Position numbers and translations under genes: made by a program. Below the pieces are notes generated by a model, which was not told the DNA's origin, did not search any database, and worked only from the letters and a program-made list of their open reading frames with translations. DNA of 28,804 nucleotides, from positions 1-28,804 of the forward strand of contig CACYDL010000188.1 of NCBI GenBank assembly GCA_902773195.1. Direction: 5' to 3'. Each line of letters begins with the position of its first letter. The first letter of the stretch is position 1. Positions 1-7,336 of the stretch are shown here, in pieces. Source of the stretch: an uncultured Lachnospiraceae bacterium (GTDB lineage Bacteria; Bacillota_A; Clostridia; Lachnospirales; Lachnospiraceae).

Positions 1-1
1 A

Positions 2-982
2 ATAGATCTGATCACCGGATTCCTCGGTTCCGGCAAAACTACCTTCATCAAACGCTACGCCTCCTATCTGACCGGGGAGGGACTCAGGGTCGCCATACTC
101 GAAAACGACTACGGCGCGGTAAACGTCGACATGCTTCTGCTCCGTGAGCTGGAGGAAGCGGGCTGCGAGCTGGAAATGATCGCGGGAGGCTGCGATTACG
201 ACTGCCACGTGCGCCGCTTCAGGACCAAGCTCATCTCCATGGCGATGAGAGGCTTTGACCGTGTGCTGGTGGAGCCTTCCGGTATCTTTGATACCGACGA
301 GTTTTTTGATCTCCTCCACGATGAACCGATCGACCGCTTCTACGAGGCGGGCAGCGTGATCGGGATCGTGGACGCGGGCCTGCCGGACGGGCTGAGCCGC
401 GAGTCGGACTATTTTCTCGTCTCCCAGCTCTCAAACGCGGGCACCGTCGTGATGAGCCACACCGCCGGAGCCGGACGGGACAGAATCAGGGAAACTATCC
501 GTCATATCAACAGGGCCATGGCCTCCTTCGGATGTGAGAGAACCTTCTCGGAGGAAGAGGTGCTCACGAAGAGCTGGGACGACTTCGGGGAGGCGGATTT
601 CAGGCGCTTTGCCGCCGCGGGGATCCGTCCGGCGGACTACGTCAAGATGCGGGTGGCCGACGACAACGGCTTCATGACCCTGTATTTTCTGAAGATGCCT
701 CTGACCCTGGCGGAGCTGAAGGCTCTGACGGAGGAACTCTTTGCCGCACCCCCGGAATATGGCGGCGTCTTCCGCGTCAAGGGTTTTCACCGCGAGGGCG
801 GGCAGTGGTACGAGCTCAACGCCGTGCGCGGGGAAATCTCCCTGAAGGAGTGCGCGGAGGGACAGGAGGTATTTCTCGTGATCGGGGAGCATCTCCGGCA
901 GGAGGAGATCGCCCGGAGGGTGATTCCCGGGGAGCTCCGGCAGGACGTCTGGCACAACGGCCAGGTGTATACGGGTCCGTGA
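2..982 (+). CDS. CobW/G3E-family P-loop GTPase-like protein, 5'-truncated
   Basis: The frame is open from base 2, so the start codon lies outside the window and only a few residues are missing. The visible product opens with a P-loop (GFLGSGKTT, visible residues 6-14), followed by a Walker B-like EPSG segment and a C-terminal CobW_C-like domain ending near base 930. Family members are metallochaperones or metal-linked GTPases. Two hallmark motifs are changed. The metal-binding CXCC is replaced by CDYDC (visible Cys64 and Cys68). The guanine-specificity NKxD is replaced by SHTA after GTVVM. The protein is therefore a divergent G3E branch whose metal and nucleotide preference cannot be assumed. 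It is cytoplasmic, with no signal peptide. The stop at 980-982 is directly followed by a tandem repeat array, and no clear terminator is seen. Confidence 0.85.
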   Translation: MDLITGFLGSGKTTFIKRYASYLTGEGLRVAILENDYGAVNVDMLLLRELEEAGCELEMIAGGCDYDCHVRRFRTKLISMAMRGFDRVLVEPSGIFDTDEFFDLLHDEPIDRFYEAGSVIGIVDAGLPDGLSRESDYFLVSQLSNAGTVVMSHTAGAGRDRIRETIRHINRAMASFGCERTFSEEEVLTKSWDDFGEADFRRFAAAGIRPADYVKMRVADDNGFMTLYFLKMPLTLAELKALTEELFAAPPEYGGVFRVKGFHREGGQWYELNAVRGEISLKECAEGQEVFLVIGEHLRQEEIARRVIPGELRQDVWHNGQVYTGP

Positions 983-992
983 GGCCCGAGCC

Positions 993-1168
993 GCAGCGCT
1001 CCGTACCGGCCCCTGCGCCGCTCCTCGCAGGAGGCCGCGCCGCCCCGTACAGGAAGCCGCGACGTCCCATACAGGAAGCTGCGCCGCTCCGCGCAGGAGG
1101 CCGCGCCGCCCCGTACAGGAAGCCGCGCAGGCCCATACAGGAAGCCGCGCAGGCCCCCATGCCGGCCT
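993..1168. repeat. 22-bp tandem repeat array, about 7-8 units
   Basis: Units of exactly 22 bp begin at 1015, 1037, 1059, 1081, 1103, 1125 and 1147, and a degenerate unit can be placed at 993. The consensus begins GCGCCGC and ends CAGGAAGCC, with CCGTA, CCATA or TCGCG in the middle. Every third unit is most alike (1015 with 1081, 1037 with 1103), giving a 66-bp higher-order period. The array fills the space between the CobW-like stop and the trpB promoter. It lacks the spacers of a CRISPR. Units with CTCC and GGAG arms can form small hairpins. Confidence 0.85.
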
Positions 1169-1191
1169 GTCTTTCTGCTGACGGGGAATTG

Positions 1192-1200
1192 TGGTATAAT
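1192..1200 (+). promoter_or_regulatory. Extended -10 promoter for trpB
   Basis: A perfect TATAAT lies at 1195-1200, preceded by TG at 1192-1193 (TGG-TATAAT), an extended -10. The -35 at the 17-bp position (1172-1177, TTTCTG) is poor, as is common with extended -10 promoters. The predicted transcript start near 1207 leaves a leader of about 22 nt before the ribosome binding site and ATG. Confidence 0.75.
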
Positions 1201-1228
1201 CGGAACAAATAATCCCGGAAAGGACATC

Positions 1229-2494
1229 ATGATGAACAAGTACAGAGACTTTGACAACTATCTCAAGGAATACCCGTCCGCGGAAGGCTATTTCGGAAAA
1301 TACGGGGGCAACTATCTCGAGGATCCCGAGCTGATCAAGGCGTTTTTCGAATACGCCGAGGCCTACAACACCATCGCCCAGTCGGCCCAGTTCATCTCGG
1401 AGCTGCGCCGGATCCGCAGGGATTTCCAGGGACGTCCGACGCCGCTCTATCACTGCCAGAATCTCTCGAATCTCCTCGGAAAGACCCAGATCTATCTGAA
1501 GAGGGAGGACCTGAACCACACCGGCGCCCACAAGCTGAATCACTGCATGGGCGAGGGGCTTCTGGCAAAATACATGGGCAAGAAGAAGCTGATCGCCGAG
1601 ACCGGCGCGGGCCAGCACGGCGTCGCCCTCGCGACGGCGGCCGCCTATTTCGGACTGGAGTGCGACATCTATATGGGCGAGGTCGACATCGCCAAGCAGG
1701 CCCCGAACGTGACCCGCATGAAGCTGCTGGGCGCGAACGTCATCCCCGTCTCCTTCGGCCTTAAGACCCTGAAGGAAGCGGTCGACGCCGCCTTCATCGC
1801 CTACGCGAAGGAATACAAGACCGCGGTGTACTGCATCGGAACCGCGGCCGGTCCCCATCCCTTCCCGCTGATGGTCAGGGATTTCCAGTTCTGCATCGGC
1901 GAGGAGGCGAGGGAACAGTTCAAATCCCAGACGGGACATCTGCCGGACCAGGTGATCGCCTGTGTCGGCGGCGGTTCCAATTCCATCGGCATGTTTACGC
2001 CGTTCCTCGCGGATCCCGTGGAGCTGGTGGGCGTGGAGCCCCTCGGAAGGGGACCGAAGCTGGGCGATCACGCGGCCTCCATCACCTACGGCGTGGAGGG
2101 AATCATGCACGGCTTCAAGAGCATCATGCTGGCGGACGAGAACGGCGATCCGGCCCCGGTCTACTCCAACGCGAGCGGACTCGACTACCCGGCCGCCGGC
2201 CCGGAGCACGCCCTTCTCCACGACATGGAGAGGATCCGCTACGTGACCGTCGACGACGACGAGGCGATCGAGGCGCTGTTCCTGCTGTCGAGACACGAAG
2301 GGATCATCCCGGCGATCGAGAGCTCCCATGCGCTGGCCCACGCCATCCGGATCGCCAGGCGCGGTCTCACGGGCTCCGTCCTGGTGAGCCTGTCGGGCAG
2401 GGGCGACAAGGACCTGGACTTTGTCGTCGAGCACTACGGCTACGGGCCGGAGTTCCTTGAAAAAATGGAGGCGCGGAGACAGAAGGCGGAGTGA
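1229..2494 (+). CDS. trpB: Tryptophan synthase beta chain, stand-alone
   Basis: This 421-residue protein condenses indole and L-serine to L-tryptophan using PLP. It has the TrpB hallmarks: HTGAHK with the PLP lysine at 102, [10 protein letters not shown] with the catalytic glutamate at 124, and the phosphate-binding GGGSN at 247-251. [11 protein letters not shown] near the C-terminal third is also typical. Length matches the family. No trpA or other trp gene is nearby, and the gene has its own promoter and terminator. It may therefore work with a distant TrpA or salvage free indole. Two ATGs compete: 1229, only 4 nt from the AAAGGA Shine-Dalgarno (1219-1224), and 1232, at 7 nt. The second may be the real start. 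HKLNH replaces the usual HKINN after the lysine. The TrpB assignment is firm; whether it pairs with TrpA is inferred. Confidence 0.93.
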   Translation: MMNKYRDFDNYLKEYPSAEGYFGKYGGNYLEDPELIKAFFEYAEAYNTIAQSAQFISELRRIRRDFQGRPTPLYHCQNLSNLLGKTQIYLKREDLNHTGAHKLNHCMGEGLLAKYMGKKKLIAETGAGQHGVALATAAAYFGLECDIYMGEVDIAKQAPNVTRMKLLGANVIPVSFGLKTLKEAVDAAFIAYAKEYKTAVYCIGTAAGPHPFPLMVRDFQFCIGEEAREQFKSQTGHLPDQVIACVGGGSNSIGMFTPFLADPVELVGVEPLGRGPKLGDHAASITYGVEGIMHGFKSIMLADENGDPAPVYSNASGLDYPAAGPEHALLHDMERIRYVTVDDDEAIEALFLLSRHEGIIPAIESSHALAHAIRIARRGLTGSVLVSLSGRGDKDLDFVVEHYGYGPEFLEKMEARRQKAE

Positions 2495-2542
2495 CCCCGG
2501 AAGCGGGGAGCGGCACCTGAGTCCCGGCCGAAAGCAGAAAGC

Positions 2543-2583
2543 AAGCTCCGGGCGGCCTTTCAAGGCTGCCCGGAGCTTTTTTT
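2543..2583 (+). terminator. Rho-independent terminator of trpB
   Basis: A 15-bp stem with one G-T wobble joins AAGCTCCGGGCGGCC (2543-2557) to GGCTGCCCGGAGCTT (2563-2577 region) across a short TTTCAA loop. It is followed by a run of T to 2583. It begins about 50 nt after the trpB stop. Confidence 0.92.
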
Positions 2584-2657
2584 CCGTCCGCAGGAATAGT
2601 CACGGTTTCCGGAAGGAACTGCAGGAAACGTCACGGCTTTTTGCGGGACGCGGCGTT

Positions 2658-4190
2658 TTAAAATTCATAGACCTCCACAAGACGCATCTGGGGCATATCG
2701 CCGAAGCGGAGAGACATCTTTTCGTCGCCGTTCAGCACCCGGCTGCGCTTCCAGCAGCCGTCCTCGAGCTTTCCTTCCTCCAGCCTCAGGATGTCCAGCC
2801 GGGTGTTCTTCCCGGGCTTCACATGGAAATTCATCGCGCAGGAGGTTCCGACGATCAGGAATTTTCCCTCCCCGAGCTCGAAGACGACGCCCGCCCCGAG
2901 GGGTTTCGCCGTCTGCTTCGGGTCGTAGGCGACCGCGATGTCGACGTCCTCAAAACGGAGGAAGGTGCCGTAATCCAGATCTCCGTGCCGGACGAAGCCC
3001 TTCAGGTGATCTGTGCCGCGGTATTTGCGGTACAGCGGATCCATCTCGTCGATCAGCTCATAGGCCCGGGCAAGATAATCCTTGCTGCCGGTCGTGTCGA
3101 AGGCGGAGGGATCGATGTTGAGGGCGATCATGACTTCCATCGGGGGCCTGTCGATCTGGGACGGATCCAGCGCGAGCTCCTCGATTCCGAAGGGAGAGAA
3201 GCAGACCGCGTGTTTCTCGGCGTAGGCGTAGAGAGCGTAGGAGGCCGCCACGGCGTCCTTGCGGATCTCCGGGATGACCAGGGGATTGCCCTCGACGGCG
3301 AAGCTGTCCATGACGTCCGCGCAGTAGGGGACGTAGATGTCCGGGCCGAAGGCGAAGAGGGAGGGAGCCGCTTTCCTCCAGATGAACTGGACGTCCTCCA
3401 CCGGTCCGCCGGACGGATAGGATCCCGGATACCACGGATACTGCTTCAGCCACGCGTTCGCGTAGCAGGGGAGGGGATATTCCGCCCGGCCCGCGGAGGC
3501 GATTTTTTCCACGGCCCTCGCGAAGTGCCACGCCATAAAGGCTTCCCCCGCGTTCTCGCCGAATACTTCGCTCCAGGTCCCGCGCTTCTCCGAGATCTCT
3601 CCGGGGACCTCTTCCAGGAAGGCGGCCTGGGCGGCTTCGCTGTAATCGCGGTCCGTGCCCAGAAGGCCGATCTCGTTCTCCACCTGGATGACGATGACGG
3701 TGTTCTTCTCGCCGTCCGTGTCGCGGATGTGTCCCATCAGCGCGGCAAAGGCCGCGGCGTCCTTCTCCACGGCGGCGCCGCACAGGGGGGAGATGGTCGT
3801 CATGAGTTCGCCGGTGACCTTCTCCGCCCGGAAGTAAGTCTTTGTGTCCTTCTTCATCCAGCCGGGCACGTACATCGATTCCGCGTTCTTCCAGAGACCG
3901 AACCACAGAAGGATCAGCTTCAGGTTCTCTTCCCCGGCCTGGGCGATGAGGGAATCCACGCTCGAGAAATCATAGACGCCTTCCTTCTCCTCGATCAGCT
4001 CCCAGTAGACCGGCGCGATCACGCTGTTCATGTGAAGACCGCGCAGGTTCGGCCAGACGTTTTTCTTCATATATTCCGCGTCGGAAGCGCTGGAATTGTG
4101 AATCTCACCGCTTCTGCAGAAAAACGGACGGTCGTCGACATACAGGGTGGGAATTCCGTGCTCGTCATTTTTTACAAAGGGTACGCTCAT
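2658..4190 (-). CDS. GH35-like (DUF5597-type) beta-galactosidase, cytoplasmic
   Basis: This 510-residue TIM-barrel glycosidase has a catalytic-acid motif QVENEIG (Glu173) and a probable nucleophile in VIPEIRKD (Glu308). The layout matches GH35 enzymes with a DUF5597-like C-terminal region. The N-terminus (GIPTLYVDDRPFF, then SGEIHNSSAS) is typical of this group. No signal peptide is present, so it should act on imported oligosaccharides. The expected activity is release of a terminal beta-galactosyl or related residue; the exact sugar is not visible. The ATG is preceded by GGAGAAAA. It is transcribed divergently from an AraC regulator across a 163-bp region, which makes local control by that regulator likely. 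The gene ends 75 bp from the trpB terminator, on the opposite strand. Confidence 0.85.
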   Translation of the reverse strand: MSVPFVKNDEHGIPTLYVDDRPFFCRSGEIHNSSASDAEYMKKNVWPNLRGLHMNSVIAPVYWELIEEKEGVYDFSSVDSLIAQAGEENLKLILLWFGLWKNAESMYVPGWMKKDTKTYFRAEKVTGELMTTISPLCGAAVEKDAAAFAALMGHIRDTDGEKNTVIVIQVENEIGLLGTDRDYSEAAQAAFLEEVPGEISEKRGTWSEVFGENAGEAFMAWHFARAVEKIASAGRAEYPLPCYANAWLKQYPWYPGSYPSGGPVEDVQFIWRKAAPSLFAFGPDIYVPYCADVMDSFAVEGNPLVIPEIRKDAVAASYALYAYAEKHAVCFSPFGIEELALDPSQIDRPPMEVMIALNIDPSAFDTTGSKDYLARAYELIDEMDPLYRKYRGTDHLKGFVRHGDLDYGTFLRFEDVDIAVAYDPKQTAKPLGAGVVFELGEGKFLIVGTSCAMNFHVKPGKNTRLDILRLEEGKLEDGCWKRSRVLNGDEKMSLRFGDMPQMRLVEVYEF

Positions 4191-4274
4191 TTTTTCTCCT
4201 CGCTTTCCGTGATATGGTCCGGAACATCTTTATCGGTTTTCCGGCCGCCCCTCTCCGGGCCGGAACCTGATTCT

Positions 4275-4280
4275 ATTATA
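4275..4280 (-). promoter_or_regulatory. -10 element of the GH35-like gene
   Basis: A perfect TATAAT is present on the minus strand at 4275-4280. The -35 at the usual distance (about 4298-4304) is weak, which suggests activator dependence. The start of transcription would be near 4268, giving a leader of about 78 nt. Confidence 0.6.
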
Positions 4281-4281
4281 G

Positions 4282-4316
4282 TTGACAGAGCGGGAAATGG
4301 AACATTAATATATTAA
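4282..4316 (+). promoter_or_regulatory. AraC-regulator promoter with a palindrome over its -10
   Basis: A perfect TTGACA lies at 4282-4287, followed after 18 bp by TAATAT (4306-4311). The -10 sits inside a perfect 12-bp palindrome, TTAATATATTAA (4305-4316), a plausible operator. This promoter and the divergent TATAAT at 4275-4280 almost touch, so one bound regulator could affect both. Confidence 0.55.
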
Positions 4317-4353
4317 TAAACATATAAAAATATTAAGATAAGGAGCAGACGCC

Positions 4354-5184
4354 GTGGATTATACCGTCCGCACGACGAAGCGGCAGTACGCCGCCACGCC
4401 CCTGGTGCTCAGAATGTTCGGGACAGGGCATCTCCAGGAGAAAGTAAACCGGCCCTCCGGGCTGCCCCTGTGGCAGATCATTTTCGGGGAGGCAGGGTCG
4501 GGCCGTTTCAGAATCGAGGGCAGGGACTACCTTCTGCGGGAGGGGCAGTTCGCCGTGATTCCTCCCCACACGGGGCACCGGTACGAAAGCGCCGGCGGGG
4601 ACTGGACAGTGGCCTTCCTCGGCTTCGGCGGCAATTCCTGTCAGAAGCTGCTGACGGATCTGCGGCTGGCCGAGCCCGGCGTCTACCGGCCGGGAGGATC
4701 CGCCGCGGGGGAGGAAGGACTGATTTCCCATCTGAGAAAGTTTGAGACGCTGGTGATGAGCGAGACGCCCCGGAAGCACCGGCTGCTCTCCAAGGAGCTT
4801 TATTCCGCGCTTCTCGACCTGTCCGAGGGCAGCTCCCTGGAAAGAACGGCTCCCTGGAAGGACCCCGACGGCCTCGTGTCGGATATCCTGCTCTTTCTCG
4901 AGGAGCACTGCGGGGAGGACGTATCCCTCCGGCAGCTCTCGGAGGAGTACCGCCTGACACCGGAGTATCTTTGCGCCAGGTTTAAAGCGGGAACGGGGGA
5001 GACCATCGTCAGCCGTCTCAGGAGGGTGCGGATCGGACGGGCCAGGCTGCTTCTCCTGGAACGGCCCGAGCTGAGTCTGGCGGAGATCGGGGAGCTGTGC
5101 GGCTACCGCTCGGCCAGCTATTTCGGAAAGGTTTTCCGGGAGATGACCGGCACGACGCCCCAGAGCTTCCGGTCCTTCCGGTGA
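4354..5184 (+). CDS. AraC-family transcriptional regulator
   Basis: This 276-residue regulator has an N-terminal cupin-type sensor (about residues 35-95, including FAVIPPHTGHRYES) and a C-terminal double helix-turn-helix (about 180-276). The first HTH includes SLRQLSEEYRLTPEYL. The second includes SLAEIGELCGYRSASYFGKV, and the TGTTPQSFR ending is characteristic. It starts with GTG, supported by AAGGAG at 4340-4345 with 8-nt spacing. Its position divergent from the GH35-like glycosidase suggests that it activates that gene in response to a sugar. The ligand is unknown. It is a soluble cytoplasmic protein. Confidence 0.92.
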   Translation: MDYTVRTTKRQYAATPLVLRMFGTGHLQEKVNRPSGLPLWQIIFGEAGSGRFRIEGRDYLLREGQFAVIPPHTGHRYESAGGDWTVAFLGFGGNSCQKLLTDLRLAEPGVYRPGGSAAGEEGLISHLRKFETLVMSETPRKHRLLSKELYSALLDLSEGSSLERTAPWKDPDGLVSDILLFLEEHCGEDVSLRQLSEEYRLTPEYLCARFKAGTGETIVSRLRRVRIGRARLLLLERPELSLAEIGELCGYRSASYFGKVFREMTGTTPQSFRSFR

Positions 5185-5230
5185 CGGCCGGGAGCACCGG
5201 AGGGGCCTGTCCGCTTTCCCGCCGCCTGCC

Positions 5231-5340
5231 ATCCGCGTTCCGGACGCCCCCCTATCCGCGTTCCGGATGCCTGTCGTACGCGTTCCCGACGTTCATCCCG
5301 GCGCTGTCCGGACGCTTACAGCGGTGCGTTCCGGACGTTT
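5231..5340. repeat. Degenerate 22/23-bp tandem repeats
   Basis: The core CGCGTTCCGG recurs in register: clear copies at 5234 and 5257, a CGCGTTCC copy at 5279, a weak copy near 5302 (GCTGTCCGGACG) and TGCGTTCCGGACG at 5325. The spacing is 22-23 bp. The region lies between the AraC stop and the plsY-like promoter. It resembles the 22-bp array at 993-1168 in period but not in sequence. Confidence 0.65.
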
Positions 5341-5367
5341 GCCTTAACGATTCCCGGATGATAGAAT
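5339..5367 (+). promoter_or_regulatory. Promoter of the plsY-like/GH5 pair
   Basis: TTGCCT (5339-5344), a 17-bp spacer and TAGAAT (5362-5367) make a credible sigma-A promoter with a start near 5374. With translation from 5456 the leader is about 82 nt. Confidence 0.6.
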
Positions 5368-5455
5368 AGAGGCTGTATGGATGAGACCGCTCTTTTCCCG
5401 TGCGGCGGTCCGGAAGGGACGGCGGGGAGCGGTACGGAATCTCCGGAGGATGCGG

Positions 5456-6115
5456 ATGCGTGCGGACGTGTGTGTGATCAGTCTTCTGATCGGTTACTGT
5501 TTCGGTATGTTTCTGACGGCCGAGGCCGTCGCCCGGAAATTTGCCGGGAAGTCTTCGTCCGAGATCGGGACCACCGGCAACCCCGGCATGGCGAACATCA
5601 TGGCAAATCTCGGGATGAAGCCGGGCCTGCTGGTGCTGGCGGGAGATCTGCTGAAATGCGCGCTGGCGGTGCTCGCGGCCCATCTGCTGTTCCGGGATCC
5701 CGCGGGGAACGACGTCCTTTTCGCGGGACTGGGCTGTACGTTAGGGCATGATTTTCCCGTCTGGAGAAAATTCCGCGGGGGAAAGGGCGTGGCGGCTAGC
5801 AGCCTCGCCATCGCGCTCTACCATTTTCCCGCGGGACTGGCCGCCAACATCGCGGGGATGCTGACGGTGCTTCTGACCGGCTATCTGAGTATCGGCGGCG
5901 TCGTGATCCCGGCTGTCTACGCGCTGATCATGGCGGCCCTGAGGGACAGGACCGCGGCGGCGGCCGGATGTGTGTACGTGGTCCTGGCGCTGTACTGCCA
6001 CAGAAAGACGCTGGCAGGCATCCGGGACGGCAGCACGAAGAAGGAGGACCTGCCCGGAGCCCTGAGGAAGAAACTCCGGGGAAGAAGGGCTGAGAAAGAA
6101 AGGAAAGAACCATGA
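5456..6115 (+). CDS. plsY: PlsY-type glycerol-3-phosphate acyltransferase family membrane protein
   Basis: PlsY is an integral membrane enzyme that moves an acyl group from acyl-phosphate to glycerol-3-phosphate in phospholipid synthesis. The protein shows the family layout: motif 1-like GTTGNPGMANIMANLG, motif 2 GHDFPVWRKFRGGKGVA, and a closing CHRKTLAGIRDGS resembling motif 3, among several hydrophobic helices. Motif 1 is less typical than the usual GSGNxGATN form, so this could be a paralogue rather than the housekeeping enzyme. An upstream in-frame ATG at 5381 would add a basic 25-residue extension. I prefer 5456 because GGAGG (5445-5449) sits 6 nt before it. It overlaps the GH5 gene by 4 nt (ATGA), which indicates coupled translation. 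The C-terminal tail is rich in Lys, Arg and Glu. Confidence 0.8.
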   Translation: MRADVCVISLLIGYCFGMFLTAEAVARKFAGKSSSEIGTTGNPGMANIMANLGMKPGLLVLAGDLLKCALAVLAAHLLFRDPAGNDVLFAGLGCTLGHDFPVWRKFRGGKGVAASSLAIALYHFPAGLAANIAGMLTVLLTGYLSIGGVVIPAVYALIMAALRDRTAAAAGCVYVVLALYCHRKTLAGIRDGSTKKEDLPGALRKKLRGRRAEKERKEP

Positions 6116-7155
6116 GGACGTTTGAGGGATTTCAGAAGGGCGTGAATCTCGGCGGGTGGATCTCCCAGTTCGCCGCTTACGACAAGGCGCATTTCGACAG
6201 CTTCATCACGGAGGAGGACATCCGGGACATCGCCTCCCTGGGATTCGATCATGTGCGGGTTCCGGTGGACTATGTCCTGCTGGAGGAGGAGGACGGGACG
6301 CCGAAGGAGGACGGCTTCTTCTATCTGGAGCGCTGCAGGGAATGGTGCGCGAAGAACGGCCTGAATATGCTGATCGATCTGCATGAGTGCTTCGGCTATT
6401 CCTTCGATCCGCTGAAGAAGGACATGGACCGGGAGCGCTTCTTCTTCGACGAGGCGCTGCAGCGCCGGTTTTTTGCCCTGTGGCGCAGGATCGCGGAGCG
6501 GTTCTCCCCCTGGCAGCGGCAGGTGGCCTTCGAACCTCTCAACGAGGTCGTCCTCAGGGACGTGGCGGACGCGTGGAACAGGGTCGCGTCAGATTACGTC
6601 CGGCTGATGAGGACCATCGTCCCGGAGGCCCGTCTGGTGATCGGCGGCGTCTGCTACAGCAGCGTGACCAGCGTCCCGCTGCTGGACATTCCTCTCGATG
6701 ACGGGATCGTCTACAATTTCCACTGCTACGAGCCGCTGATTTTCACCCATCAGGGCGCCTACTGGGTGGAAAACATGCCCTCGGATTTCCGGATCGGCTA
6801 CCCGGAGAGCACCCCGGTCTACCGGGACGCGGTCAGGAAGCTGGCGCTGTCGGAGGATCTGGCGGGGGCCATCTTCGACGAAGGTATCCGGCAGGCGGGG
6901 GAAGGCTTCTTTGAGGATATTTTCGCACCGGCGGTGGAAAAGGCGGAACGGGACGGGGTCCCGCTGTACTGCGGCGAATACGGCGTGATCGACCTGGCCG
7001 ACAGGCAGGCCGCCCTGCGCTGGCTGAAGGACATCCACGCCGTCATGAACCGCCACGGGATCGGACGCGCCCTCTGGAATTACAAGGAGAAGGACTTCGG
7101 CTTCGAGGGAGAATCCTTCGAAGGCATCCGGGAACAGTTTATCCGGGTCCTGTAG
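6112..7155 (+). CDS. GH5-type glycoside hydrolase (cellulase-like), cytoplasmic
   Basis: This 347-residue TIM-barrel hydrolase matches GH5: GVNLGGWISQF at the start, HVRVPVDY, IDLHE, the acid/base in FEPLNE (Glu145), FHCYEP, and the nucleophile in YCGEYG (Glu289). Length fits a single catalytic domain with no carbohydrate-binding module. The absence of a signal peptide means it should act on imported beta-glucans, mannans or glycosides. The substrate cannot be read from sequence. The start codon overlaps the plsY-like stop (ATGA), so the two are probably translated together, although a functional link between lipid synthesis and this hydrolase is not obvious. Confidence 0.9.
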   Translation: MRTFEGFQKGVNLGGWISQFAAYDKAHFDSFITEEDIRDIASLGFDHVRVPVDYVLLEEEDGTPKEDGFFYLERCREWCAKNGLNMLIDLHECFGYSFDPLKKDMDRERFFFDEALQRRFFALWRRIAERFSPWQRQVAFEPLNEVVLRDVADAWNRVASDYVRLMRTIVPEARLVIGGVCYSSVTSVPLLDIPLDDGIVYNFHCYEPLIFTHQGAYWVENMPSDFRIGYPESTPVYRDAVRKLALSEDLAGAIFDEGIRQAGEGFFEDIFAPAVEKAERDGVPLYCGEYGVIDLADRQAALRWLKDIHAVMNRHGIGRALWNYKEKDFGFEGESFEGIREQFIRVL

Positions 7156-7252
7156 AGCCGGAGCGGTCTTCGACAGGGCCGGGCCGCTCCCCGCATCAAC
7201 CGGCGCGTCATCCGGGTTCAACCTGCGGGGTATGTCGCGGGCCTTCCCAGCC

Positions 7253-7261
7253 TGATACAAT
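7253..7261 (+). promoter_or_regulatory. Extended -10 promoter of the XRE-HD/PfkB operon
   Basis: TGA-TACAAT at 7253-7261 is an extended -10 with no good -35. It lies about 75 bp before the XRE-HD start. The 181-bp gap (7156-7336) also holds an imperfect GGAGCGG...CCGCTCC stem (7160-7190) without a T tract. Confidence 0.5.
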
Positions 7262-7336
7262 CAAGGCGAGGAGACGTTATCGCTGATCAGGCGGAGAGAA
7301 GAAGCGGCTGCCGGGCGCAGCAGGAGGGAGGAGCGC

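Noticed and set aside
993..1168. CRISPR array
   Set aside because: The 22-bp units are contiguous with no unique spacers, and no cas gene is nearby.
431..2563. 710-codon open frame antisense to the CobW-like gene and trpB
   Set aside because: It is a shadow frame in GC-rich DNA. The opposite strand encodes recognised families with intact motifs, a promoter and a terminator, and this translation is low-complexity Arg/Gly/Leu without known motifs.
2421..4316. 631-codon plus-strand frame over the GH35-like gene
   Set aside because: It runs through the trpB end and terminator and mirrors the GH35 coding frame; no start signal or family motif.
7160..7190. Terminator after the GH5 gene
   Set aside because: GGAGCGG/CCGCTCC can pair, but the loop is 17 nt and there is no T tract.
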